From positions 1-26,646 of the IMG/VR virus record IMGVR_UViG_3300045933_000039: a stretch of DNA of 26,646 nt; one strand, given 5' to 3'. Below the pieces are notes generated by a model that saw only the letters and a program-made list of their open reading frames with translations, searched no databases and had not been told where the DNA came from. Shown in pieces: positions 16,101 to 23,107 of the stretch. The DNA is from a virus. How positions within the stretch are numbered: the stretch's first letter is position 1; every line of letters begins with the position of its first letter. The position numbers and the translations under genes are program-made.

Positions 16101-16764
16101 CGGCCAGATCACTGCGACTCGTGCCGAGCTCATCGCGCAGGGAAAGGACGGGAGTCTCGCGACGAAGGCGATCCAGCGCGAACTGCAGGTCGTCTACGAG
16201 TTGCAGCAGCGCTTCGGGGTGAGCCTCGACGACTCCACGCAGGCCCTGCTCGACGAGGCGCGCGCCGCTGGCATCGTCGGCGACAAGTTCAAGTCAGCGC
16301 AGGATCGGATGGCCGACGCCGCCGAGCGCACGGCCGACGCGGTCGAAGCACTGGCGACGGCCTTCGGCTACATCCCGAAGGCGGCCGAGCTCGCGGCGGA
16401 CGGCGCGACGCGTGCGCTGAACAGGATTCCAAAGAACGTCGCGATCGATGTGAACTACAGGACGCCTGACGTCATCATGGGTCCGAACGGCGAGGAGATC
16501 CCGATCGGCGGAGGGAGTGGACGCGAGGGCGTGTGGAATCCCACCGGCGAGGTCATCGGCGGGCCTGGCGGCGACCAGGTCGTCGTCGGGTCGCCGCGTC
16601 GCGACGCGCCCTTCGTGGCGCCCGTGGCCGCTCCGTCGTCGGCGCCGATCGTGGTCAATACCAGCGTGGTCGGGACGGTCGACGGGCGCGTGCTCCTGCG
16701 GTTCGTCTCCACCGAGCTGCCGCGCTACGTCGAAACCATCACCGGCCAGCGCGTGACGGCCTGA
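13189..16764 (+). CDS. Tail tape measure protein
   Basis: This 1191-aa protein sets tail length and is ejected with the DNA. At the family's rough 0.15 nm per residue it implies a tail of about 170-180 nm. Residues 1-135 form a charged, helical coiled-coil start (FERALTQAETKVTGLQ, then NRELAKFG). A hydrophobic stretch follows at about 145-180 (GSVAGSIAGAFTVGAIVNF), then LSQRTGLSIEAVQEFKYA, a segment common in tape measures. Residues about 648-722 are strongly Gly/Ala-rich and hydrophobic (GGLIGGLSGAVGAVGALGA; GAGIGALVGALRNP) and could insert in membranes. The end is beta/Gly-rich. No peptidase or lysozyme domain is evident. The start has only a weak ribosome binding site. Confidence 0.93.
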   Translation: MAALTATLRADITQFERALTQAETKVTGLQRSTAQTNRELAKFGNEFGGATLIRQANLMAKAVEDIGGVTKLTATEQKRLAASVDEALTKYRALGQEVPPSLVKISSELTRIDKANEEAARSAAHLAEQQKRMLAEQKFGFEQAGGAASTLRNVLGSVAGSIAGAFTVGAIVNFSKQVVALGGEITDLSQRTGLSIEAVQEFKYAADQTGSSIETFAGAVTKLSDKIASGDKGAAKAVKDLGLSLAALRASSPEEAFTQIADAIGQIPDPMEQTRLALDLFGKSGAEVLPAIKAGFSDLREEARLTGQVISKEDVAALDEFGDRFDRLMHQLKVSAATAGVAIGDALTSGWQRFLHAVDEGLRRGPAGFGQGFMAAAMGQRAAENASQTEIEKGLARLARMDAAMGIRPKPESSAAVGPDEDELKRRAEAAKKYAEQIRLAVEKANGTDVQRQIKLVRDAYDALSAAERQNTTIVRALLEPYEQLRQQARVLPIELERARSAFQKPIASRELFAGLEVGADGVARSIHKIAGAMPDLQRETVQARNLLNGLTEEGLIPASRSFAGLATSIDAAKLKGTAVTGVLVEAKTETFDLRDGLEDLSRAFADLAQISPTALDGALQDFAEFVALANVAAAAGAQLSAALKQIGKGGAANVAGGLIGGLSGAVGAVGALGAATNVAGRGNRAARGAVSGGAFGFQVGGPFGALAGAGIGALVGALRNPAFEDVGRRVRGDFGVDIPESLARAIADQAKGFKGDRATAEIANFAGILGAAGGPTSENLERFSSKLRDVFSFLERGQLTVAQTRDVIDQSFGAMAAAALEDGGLLTEKLREMIALDERFGTQSAAIADVVRASLTSGLGHITTFLDHAKVSSESSAAAIAAAIAASFEKLGGDSEAIAAAESAVAALQAQLEAAGYSGGAAFDALRERIAFAKDELAGPAITAIQALGGALTDLYNGGVLTGEQFAAIAGQITATRAELIAQGKDGSLATKAIQRELQVVYELQQRFGVSLDDSTQALLDEARAAGIVGDKFKSAQDRMADAAERTADAVEALATAFGYIPKAAELAADGATRALNRIPKNVAIDVNYRTPDVIMGPNGEEIPIGGGSGREGVWNPTGEVIGGPGGDQVVVGSPRRDAPFVAPVAAPSSAPIVVNTSVVGTVDGRVLLRFVSTELPRYVETITGQRVTA

Positions 16765-16767
16765 CAC

Positions 16768-18765
16768 ATGGCCCGGCTCACTACCTTCCAGGTCGATGGC
16801 GTCGAGCTCGCGGCCGACTATCTCATCGACCGATCATTCGCCTTCGAGGAGCAGTTGAGCGGACGCGGGCGCGTGGAGTGCAGCCTCCGGAACTACCGCC
16901 CGGCCGCTCGTGGCGAGATCTTCGTCGGGATGGACGATGAGACGATCTTCGGCGGCGTCCTGTGGGATCAGGAGGAAGACGACATCGCCGGGCCGAGCAC
17001 GGGATACCTGAACCGATCGATCTTCGTCGACCGCTCGGCGCTCCTCGATGTCATCTACTTCAACGAACCGATCGCCGCAGGGTCGCTCCTCTCGCAGTTG
17101 ACCGCCTTCATGGATAACATGGCGCCGCACGGCGTCACGCTCAGCCCTGACCAGGCGACTGGCCCGGATCTGCCGGCGCAAACGTTCGCCTGGATGACGA
17201 TCCGCGAGTGCCTCGAGTCGGTCGGAACGCAGGCCGGCGGGTGGGTCTACACGATCGATCCGAATGGCGTGCTTGAGATGATCGAGCCGGCCGCTTCGGA
17301 TGCGCCTATCACGATCAGTGAGGACCTCGGGAATTATCGGTCGCTCAAGTGGGTCATCAACCGCAACGCCTACCGCAACAACGGCCTCGCGCGCTACGGC
17401 GCGCCAGGGATTCAGCTGATCACGCAGACCTTCGAGGGAGATGGGGCCAATCGCACATACCCGCTGTCTCGCGCGCTCATCCTCACTGGTGGCCTCGTCA
17501 CGCCGACGGGATTGGTCACCGTGGTCCGCGCTGGGCCAGTGACATCAAACGAGACGACCGACGCCGACACGGCTGGCACTGCGCAATGGCATTTCGACTC
17601 GACCGCTGGCACAGTCGGCGCGCTCATCCACGATGACGGGCAGACGGCCCTCCTCGACAACGAAACGATCACGATTAGCTACAACGCCAATTCGCCAGGC
17701 GTCGTGACCTATGAGAACGAAGACGAGGTCGATACCTACGGCCCGTACACGATCGTGCTCGACCTGCCAGACGTCACCGATCTGACGGTGGCGCTCGCGA
17801 TCCTCACTGACGAAGTCAACAAGCGGGTCGGGCTGAACAAACGGGTACGCCTCGTCATCGACGACGCCCGCGTGCGGCCCGGGATGGCGCTGCCGCTCGA
17901 CATCCCATCACGGGATTGCGAGGGAGACTTCCTGGTCCTCTCGCGCCGGGTCATCGAGGAGGCGGTCGGACGCTCCGAGCTGTCCCTCGACGCCGGCGAG
18001 CGGCACTACGCCTTCGAGCTCGACCTGGTTGAAGGGAACCGCTACCGGTCGAACTGGGAGCCATTCTGGGGCCACGACCCTGGCGCGAGCACGGGCGGTC
18101 CGACGCTGACGCCGCCGACGAACACGCCGACGCCAGACTACCCGACGATCCGCGGCACGGATTCCGAGCATACGACCTCGGACACGACAAGCCACGCGAT
18201 CGGGATCCCGACGCACGAAGTCGGCGACTTGATTGTCGTCGTCTTCGCGAACGATGGCAGCGCGACAGTCAGCGTGGCCGGCGGGTCGACGGCTGGGTGG
18301 TCTGAGCTCTGCACGGATCTCGGTTCGGTCAGCTTGGTGCGCGGCAGTGTGTTCACGCTCGTCGCGCCGAGCGCCTCGAGCGTTCTGACACTGACGACGT
18401 CGTCGGCCGAACAGTCGGCGTGGATTGTCTACGTCATCACCGTAGGCACCTTCTCTGGGGTGGACGCCTCGACGGACGGCGGCGGCGGGACCAACTCTGA
18501 TCCTCCGAATCACACGCCGTCGCCGGGGGGCACGCCGAATTACCTCTGGATCGTGACGCGGTGCGGGGATAGCCAGTTCGTGGCATCGGCGCCTCCATCG
18601 AGCTTCGTCTCGATGATCACTGAGCAGGGGACCATCAATGGGGCCAGCGTCAACACGGCGCACCTGGTCGCGGCGGTCTCCTCGCTGAACCCTGGCACCT
18701 GGACGAGCAGTGATTCCGTGTCGTGGGTGACGGCGACGATCGCCGTCTGGCCCACGGGCGCATAG
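16768..18765 (+). CDS. Tail tip / hub protein with extra C-terminal beta domain
   Basis: A 665-aa protein directly after the tape measure, where siphophages place distal tail and hub proteins. Residues 1 to about 430 look like a hub. They begin with a short N-terminal beta domain (TTFQVDGVELAADYLIDRSFAFEEQLSGRGRVEC), then TIRECLESVGTQAGGWVYTIDPNGVLEM, similar to gp27/gpI-like hub segments. A later strand set ends in GDFLVLSRRVIEEAVGRSELSLDAGER. A Pro/Thr linker (about 440-460, TLTPPTNTPTPDYP) leads to a separate beta-sandwich at about 461-665 (VGDLIVVVFANDG, VFTLVAPSASSVLTLTTSS, GTPNYLWIVTRCGDSQF). This appendage resembles the last ORF of the window and may contact the host surface. No separate Dit/Tal pair was found. 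Confidence 0.75.
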   Translation: MARLTTFQVDGVELAADYLIDRSFAFEEQLSGRGRVECSLRNYRPAARGEIFVGMDDETIFGGVLWDQEEDDIAGPSTGYLNRSIFVDRSALLDVIYFNEPIAAGSLLSQLTAFMDNMAPHGVTLSPDQATGPDLPAQTFAWMTIRECLESVGTQAGGWVYTIDPNGVLEMIEPAASDAPITISEDLGNYRSLKWVINRNAYRNNGLARYGAPGIQLITQTFEGDGANRTYPLSRALILTGGLVTPTGLVTVVRAGPVTSNETTDADTAGTAQWHFDSTAGTVGALIHDDGQTALLDNETITISYNANSPGVVTYENEDEVDTYGPYTIVLDLPDVTDLTVALAILTDEVNKRVGLNKRVRLVIDDARVRPGMALPLDIPSRDCEGDFLVLSRRVIEEAVGRSELSLDAGERHYAFELDLVEGNRYRSNWEPFWGHDPGASTGGPTLTPPTNTPTPDYPTIRGTDSEHTTSDTTSHAIGIPTHEVGDLIVVVFANDGSATVSVAGGSTAGWSELCTDLGSVSLVRGSVFTLVAPSASSVLTLTTSSAEQSAWIVYVITVGTFSGVDASTDGGGGTNSDPPNHTPSPGGTPNYLWIVTRCGDSQFVASAPPSSFVSMITEQGTINGASVNTAHLVAAVSSLNPGTWTSSDSVSWVTATIAVWPTGA

Positions 18766-18785
18766 TAGAATACGGGCGACCGAAC
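18766..18785 (+). promoter_or_regulatory. Promoter-like segment preceding leader copy A
   Basis: TAGAAT (18766-18771) directly follows the hub stop codon and resembles a -10 box. AATAC (18769-18773) and GAAC (18782-18785) are shared, with nearly the same spacing, with the segment at 23072-23090. No convincing -35 is visible at 16-18 bases upstream, so promoter function is tentative. Confidence 0.4.
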
Positions 18786-18790
18786 ACACC

Positions 18791-18844
18791 GCAGGCCCGC
18801 GCCGACCGCGCCGCCCTGCAGGATTGACCAGGAGTCCTGCTGTG
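18791..18844 (+). promoter_or_regulatory. Structured leader, copy A: in front of the holin-like genes
   Basis: Hairpin 1 has GCAGG (18791-18795) with CCTGC (18815-18819), an internal loop CCC opposite CGC, and inner stem GCGC (18799-18802) with GCGC (18808-18811). Its apical loop is CGACC. Hairpin 2 has GCAGGA (18818-18823) with TCCTGC (18835-18840), and AGGAG (18830-18834) in the loop. GTG follows at 18842, 7 bases after AGGAG. The two stems share 18818-18819, and the first strand GCAGG could also pair with the last CCTGC. Confidence 0.65.
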
Positions 18845-18952
18845 GCGCGGTCACGTCGTCTCCCTCCTTGCGCGCGGCGTACCGCCATCATCATCGACCA
18901 TCTCGTCGGGTCGTGCCGTCACCAGCGACGCGGCGGCGCGGCCGTGCGCTGA
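18842..18952 (+). CDS. 36-codon ORF behind leader copy A (leader peptide or remnant)
   Basis: GTG at 18842 has AGGAG with 7 bases spacing in exactly the arrangement used by the gene at 23156, so it is probably translated. The 36-aa product begins MARSRRLP, similar to MVRTRSWP of the exported protein at 23156, but then lacks a hydrophobic signal segment and ends after an Arg/Gly-rich stretch. The stop lies 10 bases before the ATG of the membrane protein at 18963, which has no ribosome binding site of its own. Translation of the two could be coupled. It may be a leader peptide or the decayed start of a former signal-peptide gene. Confidence 0.4.
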   Translation: MARSRRLPPCARRTAIIIDHLVGSCRHQRRGGAAVR

Positions 18953-18962
18953 CGCCGCGACC

Positions 18963-19208
18963 ATGCCCACCGCACAGGAGGTCGGATCGTGGGTCACGCT
19001 GGCCGACAAGCTCTCCGTCATCGCGCTCCTGGCTGGGATGCTGGCTGTGGCGCTGATTGGCCTGTATCGAATCTGGTACGTGCCGGGGTGGCTGTACCGG
19101 CAGACCCACGAGGAGCTCGTGCAATCGCGCGCCATGGTGCTGAAGCTGCTGGGGCTCAACGAGCGCCTGGCGGACCTCGCACGATCGCATGGCCCCCGAC
19201 AGGATTAA
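18963..19208 (+). CDS. Small single-span membrane protein, holin-like
   Basis: An 81-aa protein with one clear membrane helix at about residues 17-35 (LSVIALLAGMLAVALIGLY). RIWYVPGWLYRQTHEELVQSR and an amphipathic helical tail (MVLKLLGLNERLADLARS) follow. The pattern of one membrane span, then a VPGxxYR motif and a helical tail, occurs in small proteins beside phage lysis or tail genes that are often annotated as holins. The type is inferred, not proven. It has no own ribosome binding site and probably depends on translation of the short ORF ending at 18952. No endolysin is visible in the neighbourhood. Confidence 0.6.
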   Translation: MPTAQEVGSWVTLADKLSVIALLAGMLAVALIGLYRIWYVPGWLYRQTHEELVQSRAMVLKLLGLNERLADLARSHGPRQD

Positions 19209-19213
19209 GGCCG

Positions 19214-19423
19214 ATGCCCTTGTGCGCCTTGTGGCGGCGGATCTGTCACCGAGTCCGCGAGACGCTGAGGCGCCGCCGGGCCGTTCGAGGTGTCAGCAGT
19301 GTGACCGCCGAACTGTGGGAAGCGATCGCCGAGCGTGAGCGCGCGGTGCGGCGCCTGGAGCTCGAGCTGCAGGTACGCCAGGTCGAGCCGTTGACGCGGA
19401 CACCACCTGGGCCAAGCCGATGA
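19214..19423 (+). CDS. Small basic helical protein
   Basis: A 69-aa protein with an Arg/Cys-rich N-terminus (MPLCALWRRICHRVRETLRRRR) and a short charged coiled-coil (TAELWEAIAERERAVRRLELELQV), ending Pro-rich. A weak TAAGG lies before the ATG at 19214. A GTG at codon 29 (SVTAELWEAIAE) would give a more acidic, purely coiled-coil product and is an alternative start. Its stop overlaps the next gene's ATG (ATGA at 19420). A spanin-like role was considered because of the position beside holin-like genes, but no lipobox or membrane segment is present. Confidence 0.5.
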   Translation: MPLCALWRRICHRVRETLRRRRAVRGVSSVTAELWEAIAERERAVRRLELELQVRQVEPLTRTPPGPSR

Positions 19424-19812
19424 CCGCGCTGCAGGTCGAGATCGGGACGGCGCTCCTCGCTGCGGTTGCCTGCGGCATGCAGATGCGCACGTGCCTGGCG
19501 GCGTGTCGCGACGCCGAGGCGGTCGATCCAGCACGGACTGACCTCGCGCTGCTGGCGCGGGCGCATGCGGTCGCCGCCATCCGGCGGGTCGTCTATTCGG
19601 TGCTCTTCGTGATGGTGACGGTCGTCATGCTGACGATTCCGCCACCGCCTCCAGAATGGGAGGAGCTCGCGCTGCAGCATCGCCTCATGGTGGGGTGGCT
19701 GGCGGCGACGGCCCTCACAAGTGCGTGGGGCGCCGGGGCGGACGCGCTCATGCGGGCGCGCCTGGCGGCGCTCCAGGCCGCGAGTGCGCCGGATGCGACA
19801 CCTGACGCATGA
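19420..19812 (+). CDS. Membrane protein with two to three spans, possible holin
   Basis: A 130-aa protein starting with ATGA overlap at 19420. Hydrophobic segments lie at about residues 8-27 (IGTALLAAVACGMQMRTCLA, moderate), 57-74 (VVYSVLFVMVTVVMLTIP, strong) and 89-106 (LMVGWLAATALTSAWGAG). A PPPPPEWEE loop separates the last two. Two Cys lie in the N-terminal part. The charge distribution and small size are compatible with a holin or antiholin accompanying the single-span protein at 18963, but no family was recognised. It lies in a run of short, overlapping small genes between the hub and the large hydrolase-bearing tail protein. Confidence 0.6.
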   Translation: MTALQVEIGTALLAAVACGMQMRTCLAACRDAEAVDPARTDLALLARAHAVAAIRRVVYSVLFVMVTVVMLTIPPPPPEWEELALQHRLMVGWLAATALTSAWGAGADALMRARLAALQAASAPDATPDA

Positions 19813-20029
19813 GGGCGCCGTGCTCCGCGACCCTCGAGAAACGAAGGCGGCGGCGACTGGCATGGTGCTCAGCCGCACGACTGCGGATGGCCTCGAAACG
19901 TGGTGGTGCTGGCCGGATCGGCTACAGACCTTCGTCCTGGTCTACCGGCATGCGAGCGACGAGCTCGTGACGCGCGTTGAGTCAGGGCGGTGGTTGCGCG
20001 TGCGCGATGCCGCCAAGTGGACGAGCTGA
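19793..20029 (+). CDS. Small protein of unknown function
   Basis: The frame gives 78 aa from ATG 19793. Alternative starts are GTG 19819 and ATG 19862 (55 aa, MVLSRTTADGLETWWCWPDR). None has a strong ribosome binding site, so the start is uncertain. The C-terminal half (TFVLVYRHASDELVTRVESGRWLRVRDAAKW) reads like a small beta-hairpin protein. It overlaps the end of the preceding gene in another frame and stops 4 bases before the large tail protein. No function can be assigned. Confidence 0.45.
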   Translation: MRHLTHEGAVLRDPRETKAAATGMVLSRTTADGLETWWCWPDRLQTFVLVYRHASDELVTRVESGRWLRVRDAAKWTS

Positions 20030-20033
20030 GACC

Positions 20034-22976
20034 ATGAGCGGATTCTTCCCACGGCTGACGCCGACCGGGGTGCACGTCGCGAGCGGGCACGACGTCATCG
20101 ACGTCGACGCGATACCGATCGCCCCGCTCGAGGGCGACCAATTCGCGCACGGGACGAATCCCATTTGGCTCACCGCGAGTGAGATCATCCTCGAGCGCAA
20201 CGTCATCCTGTACACCTACAACCGGCCGAAACACGAGTATGACGGCCGGCTGATGCGCGCCGCGCGGCCGGCCTACATTCCAGAGATCATCGGCCAGTCT
20301 GGCAACGAGCTCGCGGCCGCCGGCGGGCGCTGGTGCGTTTACGAGGCGCCGCCGATCGGCCCGCGCCTGCGCTTCGATGACGGCGTGGTCTGGGCTGGTT
20401 TTTCGCGGCCGGCCTGGAACGATGACGGCCGGCTCTTCGCGTGCACGGTGCAGGCCGACGGCTTGCTGCTCGCGGGCGTGCCGCAAGCAATGGGGCCGAT
20501 CTCGCTTCCCACCGGGATGCCGGCCGTGGGCTGCACAAATCCGACCTGGCGCAGCGGGATGCTGACGTTCGAGGTGGGCGCCCGCATCTACGCTTGGCAG
20601 GACGGTGACGCGTCGGCGACCGACATCACGCTCGGCGCGTGGGAAGCCAAGCCAGTGGCCATCCAGACGCCGACGGGGTGGTGGCTGCTCTCGCACGACC
20701 AGACGCGGGTGATGCTGCGCCCGTGGGGCTCGACGCATGGGATCGTGGTGCACGATGGGCCGACCGATGGCCCGCACGATGCCAGGTGGAACCGGCACAC
20801 CGGGCAGATCCGGGTGGTCTACTCCGTCGGCGGAATCCTGCAGGATCGGTCGTTCGATCGCAACGCGCCGCGCGTTGACCTTCTGGCCGACCCGTGGGCA
20901 CTCGCCGCCGACGGCACGCCGGTGGAGGACTGCTTCGACCTGCTCTTCGGCACGGCGCCAGTCTGGGCGCCAGGGAGCACGCGCGACGACTGCACGATCG
21001 TGATTCATAAGAACGGCGTCCACCCGACCGACCAGCACGAGTGGCGCCGCGTCCTCCCGTCGGCGCCAGTGGATGTCCTGCACTGGTACGACGCCTCACG
21101 AGACCATGATGACGTCGGCTGGTACCTGATCCCCGATCCGATTGGCGTCTACGCGAAGCGTACGTTCCGATCGGGGGACCGCTTCGGCCCGTTCATCGGT
21201 GAGATCGTCGACGTTGACGCCGGCAACGTGCGGAAGTACTGGCAGCACATGCTCGCGTGCTACGCACTCGCGCAGGGCGGCGTGATGTTCGAGATTGACC
21301 CGCGACCCGCGCCGAATCTGTACGGCGATGGGTGGGGTTACGAGAAGTTTTTCAACGCGCCAGGGCGCGTGCGATGGGAGCTCTGGTGCACGGAGCTCAG
21401 CCCTGATGGCAGCACATACGAGCGCCTCCTGCAAACCGCCGAAGACGTCGTCGGGCCTGGCGTGCCAGGGCCCTACGTCGAGTGCCCGCGGCCAGCCACG
21501 CCACCCGACCCACCACCAGATCCGGAGGATCCCGACGTGCCGGTCTACCTGCCGAACGACATCCAGATGGTCAATACCCTCGGCCGCATCCACGTCGAGG
21601 GCTATCTCGGACACCTTCAGCGGGCCCGCGGGATCTTCGACGCACCGAACGGCGCGGTCGGGACAGACATCAAGGATCCGACCCGCGGCGAGGTGTTCAT
21701 CGATGATGATTCGATCAGCGTCTGGACGGGCCGCTACTTCACGTATTTTCAGCAGTTCGCCGGCGACCATGAACGCGCGATCCGCCAGGTGCTCGAGGAC
21801 ATCTACAACAGCGACGAGGCGCGCCAGAAGCGCGGGGAACTGCCGCCACCGCCGACCACGATCGCCGGGCCCATCCAGATCACTGGGCGCACGTTCGCCG
21901 ATGACCGCGGGCCCTACTTCCCACTCGGCGCCTCGGCGCTCTACGCCCTGGCCGACGGTCGCGACCCGCGCGCTCTCTTCGACCAGTACGCGGCCGAGGG
22001 GATCGAGTGGGTGCGCGTCTTCGGCGGCTACCTCGATGGCCGCGGGCAGACGGCGGCCAGCGCGCGCGCGCGCTTCCCGCAGGTCCTCTCGTGGGCGCAC
22101 GAGCGCGGGCTGCGCGTGCAGCTCGACCCGGTGACCGACAGCGCCTACGGGACGTATGACGTCTGGGAGCACGTCTACCTGTCCGCGCTACTCGGCGCCG
22201 ACGTAATGACGCTGGTCAACGAAGTCGGCCACGACACGCAGCGCGACTTCTCGCGCCAGGAACTGCTCGAGCTCCGCGACCATGCGCGCGCCGCTGGGTT
22301 CACGGGCCCGATCGCGCTGGGCGCTCCGGTCGACCTCGACGAGCTCCCTGAGCCTGGCGTCGACTTCCCGCTCGCCGGCGGCGATTACATCCCGGTGCAT
22401 CTGGCACGTGGGAAGACGCCCTGGTACCGCGAGGGCTGCCGAGTCAAAGAGCAGTGGGAGATCAGCAGGCACCACGGCGTGCCGACGCTCAACGAAGAAG
22501 AGAACCGTGTCGAAGACACGGGCTATCCAGTCGGGTTCGCGTACCTGACGGCCATCCTCCCACGCGGGTTCGGGGGCGGCACCCTGTTTCACAGTGCGCA
22601 GGCGCGCGAGGCCACCGCCGCGCTCAGCGGCGTGCAGCTCGACGCGCTGCGAGCCTTTGTGCGGGGGCAGAACGTCCTCCGCGACAGCCGCGGGCCGCTG
22701 ACCTTCTACAACGCGCGCGCCGCCGGATCGCCGGTCGGGACGGCGGCCTTCGTCGAGCCGATACCAGGGGATCCAGAGGGGGAGACAGTCTGGCGCTGTT
22801 ATTCGTTCGTGGCTGGTAACGAAGGCATGGTCGTGATCTGCGGGCCGAATCCCGACGACCCGCGGATCGTGTGGGCGAACGGGTGGGAGCAACGCGGGGT
22901 GCTCGATCGCGTGCCGGTCGGTGGCAGCACGCCGGCCGAGGGCGGAGGGGTGACGGTGCTCTATATCGGGCGCTGA
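20034..22976 (+). CDS. Large tail protein with a clan GH-A-like glycoside hydrolase domain
   Basis: A 980-aa protein. Residues 1 to about 330 are beta-rich with repeated Trp-containing strands (GRWCVYEAP, GRLFACTVQAD, MLTFEVGARIYAWQDGD, GWWLLSHDQ), suggesting a propeller-like domain. A Pro-rich linker lies near 484-505. From about 610 the chain reads as a (beta/alpha)8 barrel: PYFPLGASALYAL, EGIEWVRVFGGYLDG and LSWAHERGLRVQLDPV. These lead to VMTLVNEVGHD with the clan-A Asn729-Glu730 pair (acid/base) and GVPTLNEEEN with Glu821-823 (candidate nucleophile). A beta C-terminus follows. It probably degrades a host surface polysaccharide during adsorption. Substrate is unknown; the fold assignment is by motif and needs structural support. 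The ATG at 20034 follows the previous stop closely. Confidence 0.72.
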   Translation: MSGFFPRLTPTGVHVASGHDVIDVDAIPIAPLEGDQFAHGTNPIWLTASEIILERNVILYTYNRPKHEYDGRLMRAARPAYIPEIIGQSGNELAAAGGRWCVYEAPPIGPRLRFDDGVVWAGFSRPAWNDDGRLFACTVQADGLLLAGVPQAMGPISLPTGMPAVGCTNPTWRSGMLTFEVGARIYAWQDGDASATDITLGAWEAKPVAIQTPTGWWLLSHDQTRVMLRPWGSTHGIVVHDGPTDGPHDARWNRHTGQIRVVYSVGGILQDRSFDRNAPRVDLLADPWALAADGTPVEDCFDLLFGTAPVWAPGSTRDDCTIVIHKNGVHPTDQHEWRRVLPSAPVDVLHWYDASRDHDDVGWYLIPDPIGVYAKRTFRSGDRFGPFIGEIVDVDAGNVRKYWQHMLACYALAQGGVMFEIDPRPAPNLYGDGWGYEKFFNAPGRVRWELWCTELSPDGSTYERLLQTAEDVVGPGVPGPYVECPRPATPPDPPPDPEDPDVPVYLPNDIQMVNTLGRIHVEGYLGHLQRARGIFDAPNGAVGTDIKDPTRGEVFIDDDSISVWTGRYFTYFQQFAGDHERAIRQVLEDIYNSDEARQKRGELPPPPTTIAGPIQITGRTFADDRGPYFPLGASALYALADGRDPRALFDQYAAEGIEWVRVFGGYLDGRGQTAASARARFPQVLSWAHERGLRVQLDPVTDSAYGTYDVWEHVYLSALLGADVMTLVNEVGHDTQRDFSRQELLELRDHARAAGFTGPIALGAPVDLDELPEPGVDFPLAGGDYIPVHLARGKTPWYREGCRVKEQWEISRHHGVPTLNEEENRVEDTGYPVGFAYLTAILPRGFGGGTLFHSAQAREATAALSGVQLDALRAFVRGQNVLRDSRGPLTFYNARAAGSPVGTAAFVEPIPGDPEGETVWRCYSFVAGNEGMVVICGPNPDDPRIVWANGWEQRGVLDRVPVGGSTPAEGGGVTVLYIGR

Positions 22977-23071
22977 ACGGGCTGGCCGGGCGCCGGTTGG
23001 CCGCTGGGAGGGAGGCGCAGCCCCGCGCCTTCGCGGTCAGCTGGCGCCCACCAGGGTGCGTGGGTCAGGGT
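22977..23071 (+). other. Intergenic GC-rich stretch before leader copy B
   Basis: No gene was found in this stretch. It contains a short inverted repeat, GGCGC (23013-23017 region) with GCGCC, and other GC-rich self-complementary bits, but no T-run. A strong intrinsic terminator is therefore not supported. CTGGCGCCCAC near 23041 loosely resembles CTGGCCCAC upstream of leader copy A. Confidence 0.3.
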
Positions 23072-23090
23072 TACAATACAAAGGCTGAAC
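23072..23090 (+). promoter_or_regulatory. Promoter-like segment preceding leader copy B
   Basis: TACAAT (23072-23077) matches a -10 box at five of six positions. AATAC (23075-23079) and GAAC (23087-23090) are shared with the segment at 18766-18785. A recognisable -35 is missing at the usual distance. If active it would start the transcript carrying leader copy B. Confidence 0.45.
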
Positions 23091-23107
23091 GTCCCACCAG
23101 ATTGCAC

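Noticed and set aside
19214-19812. Spanin pair (Rz/Rz1-like)
   Set aside because: The two overlapping small genes are in a suitable place, but the first lacks a membrane segment and the second has several spans. No lipobox was seen in either frame.
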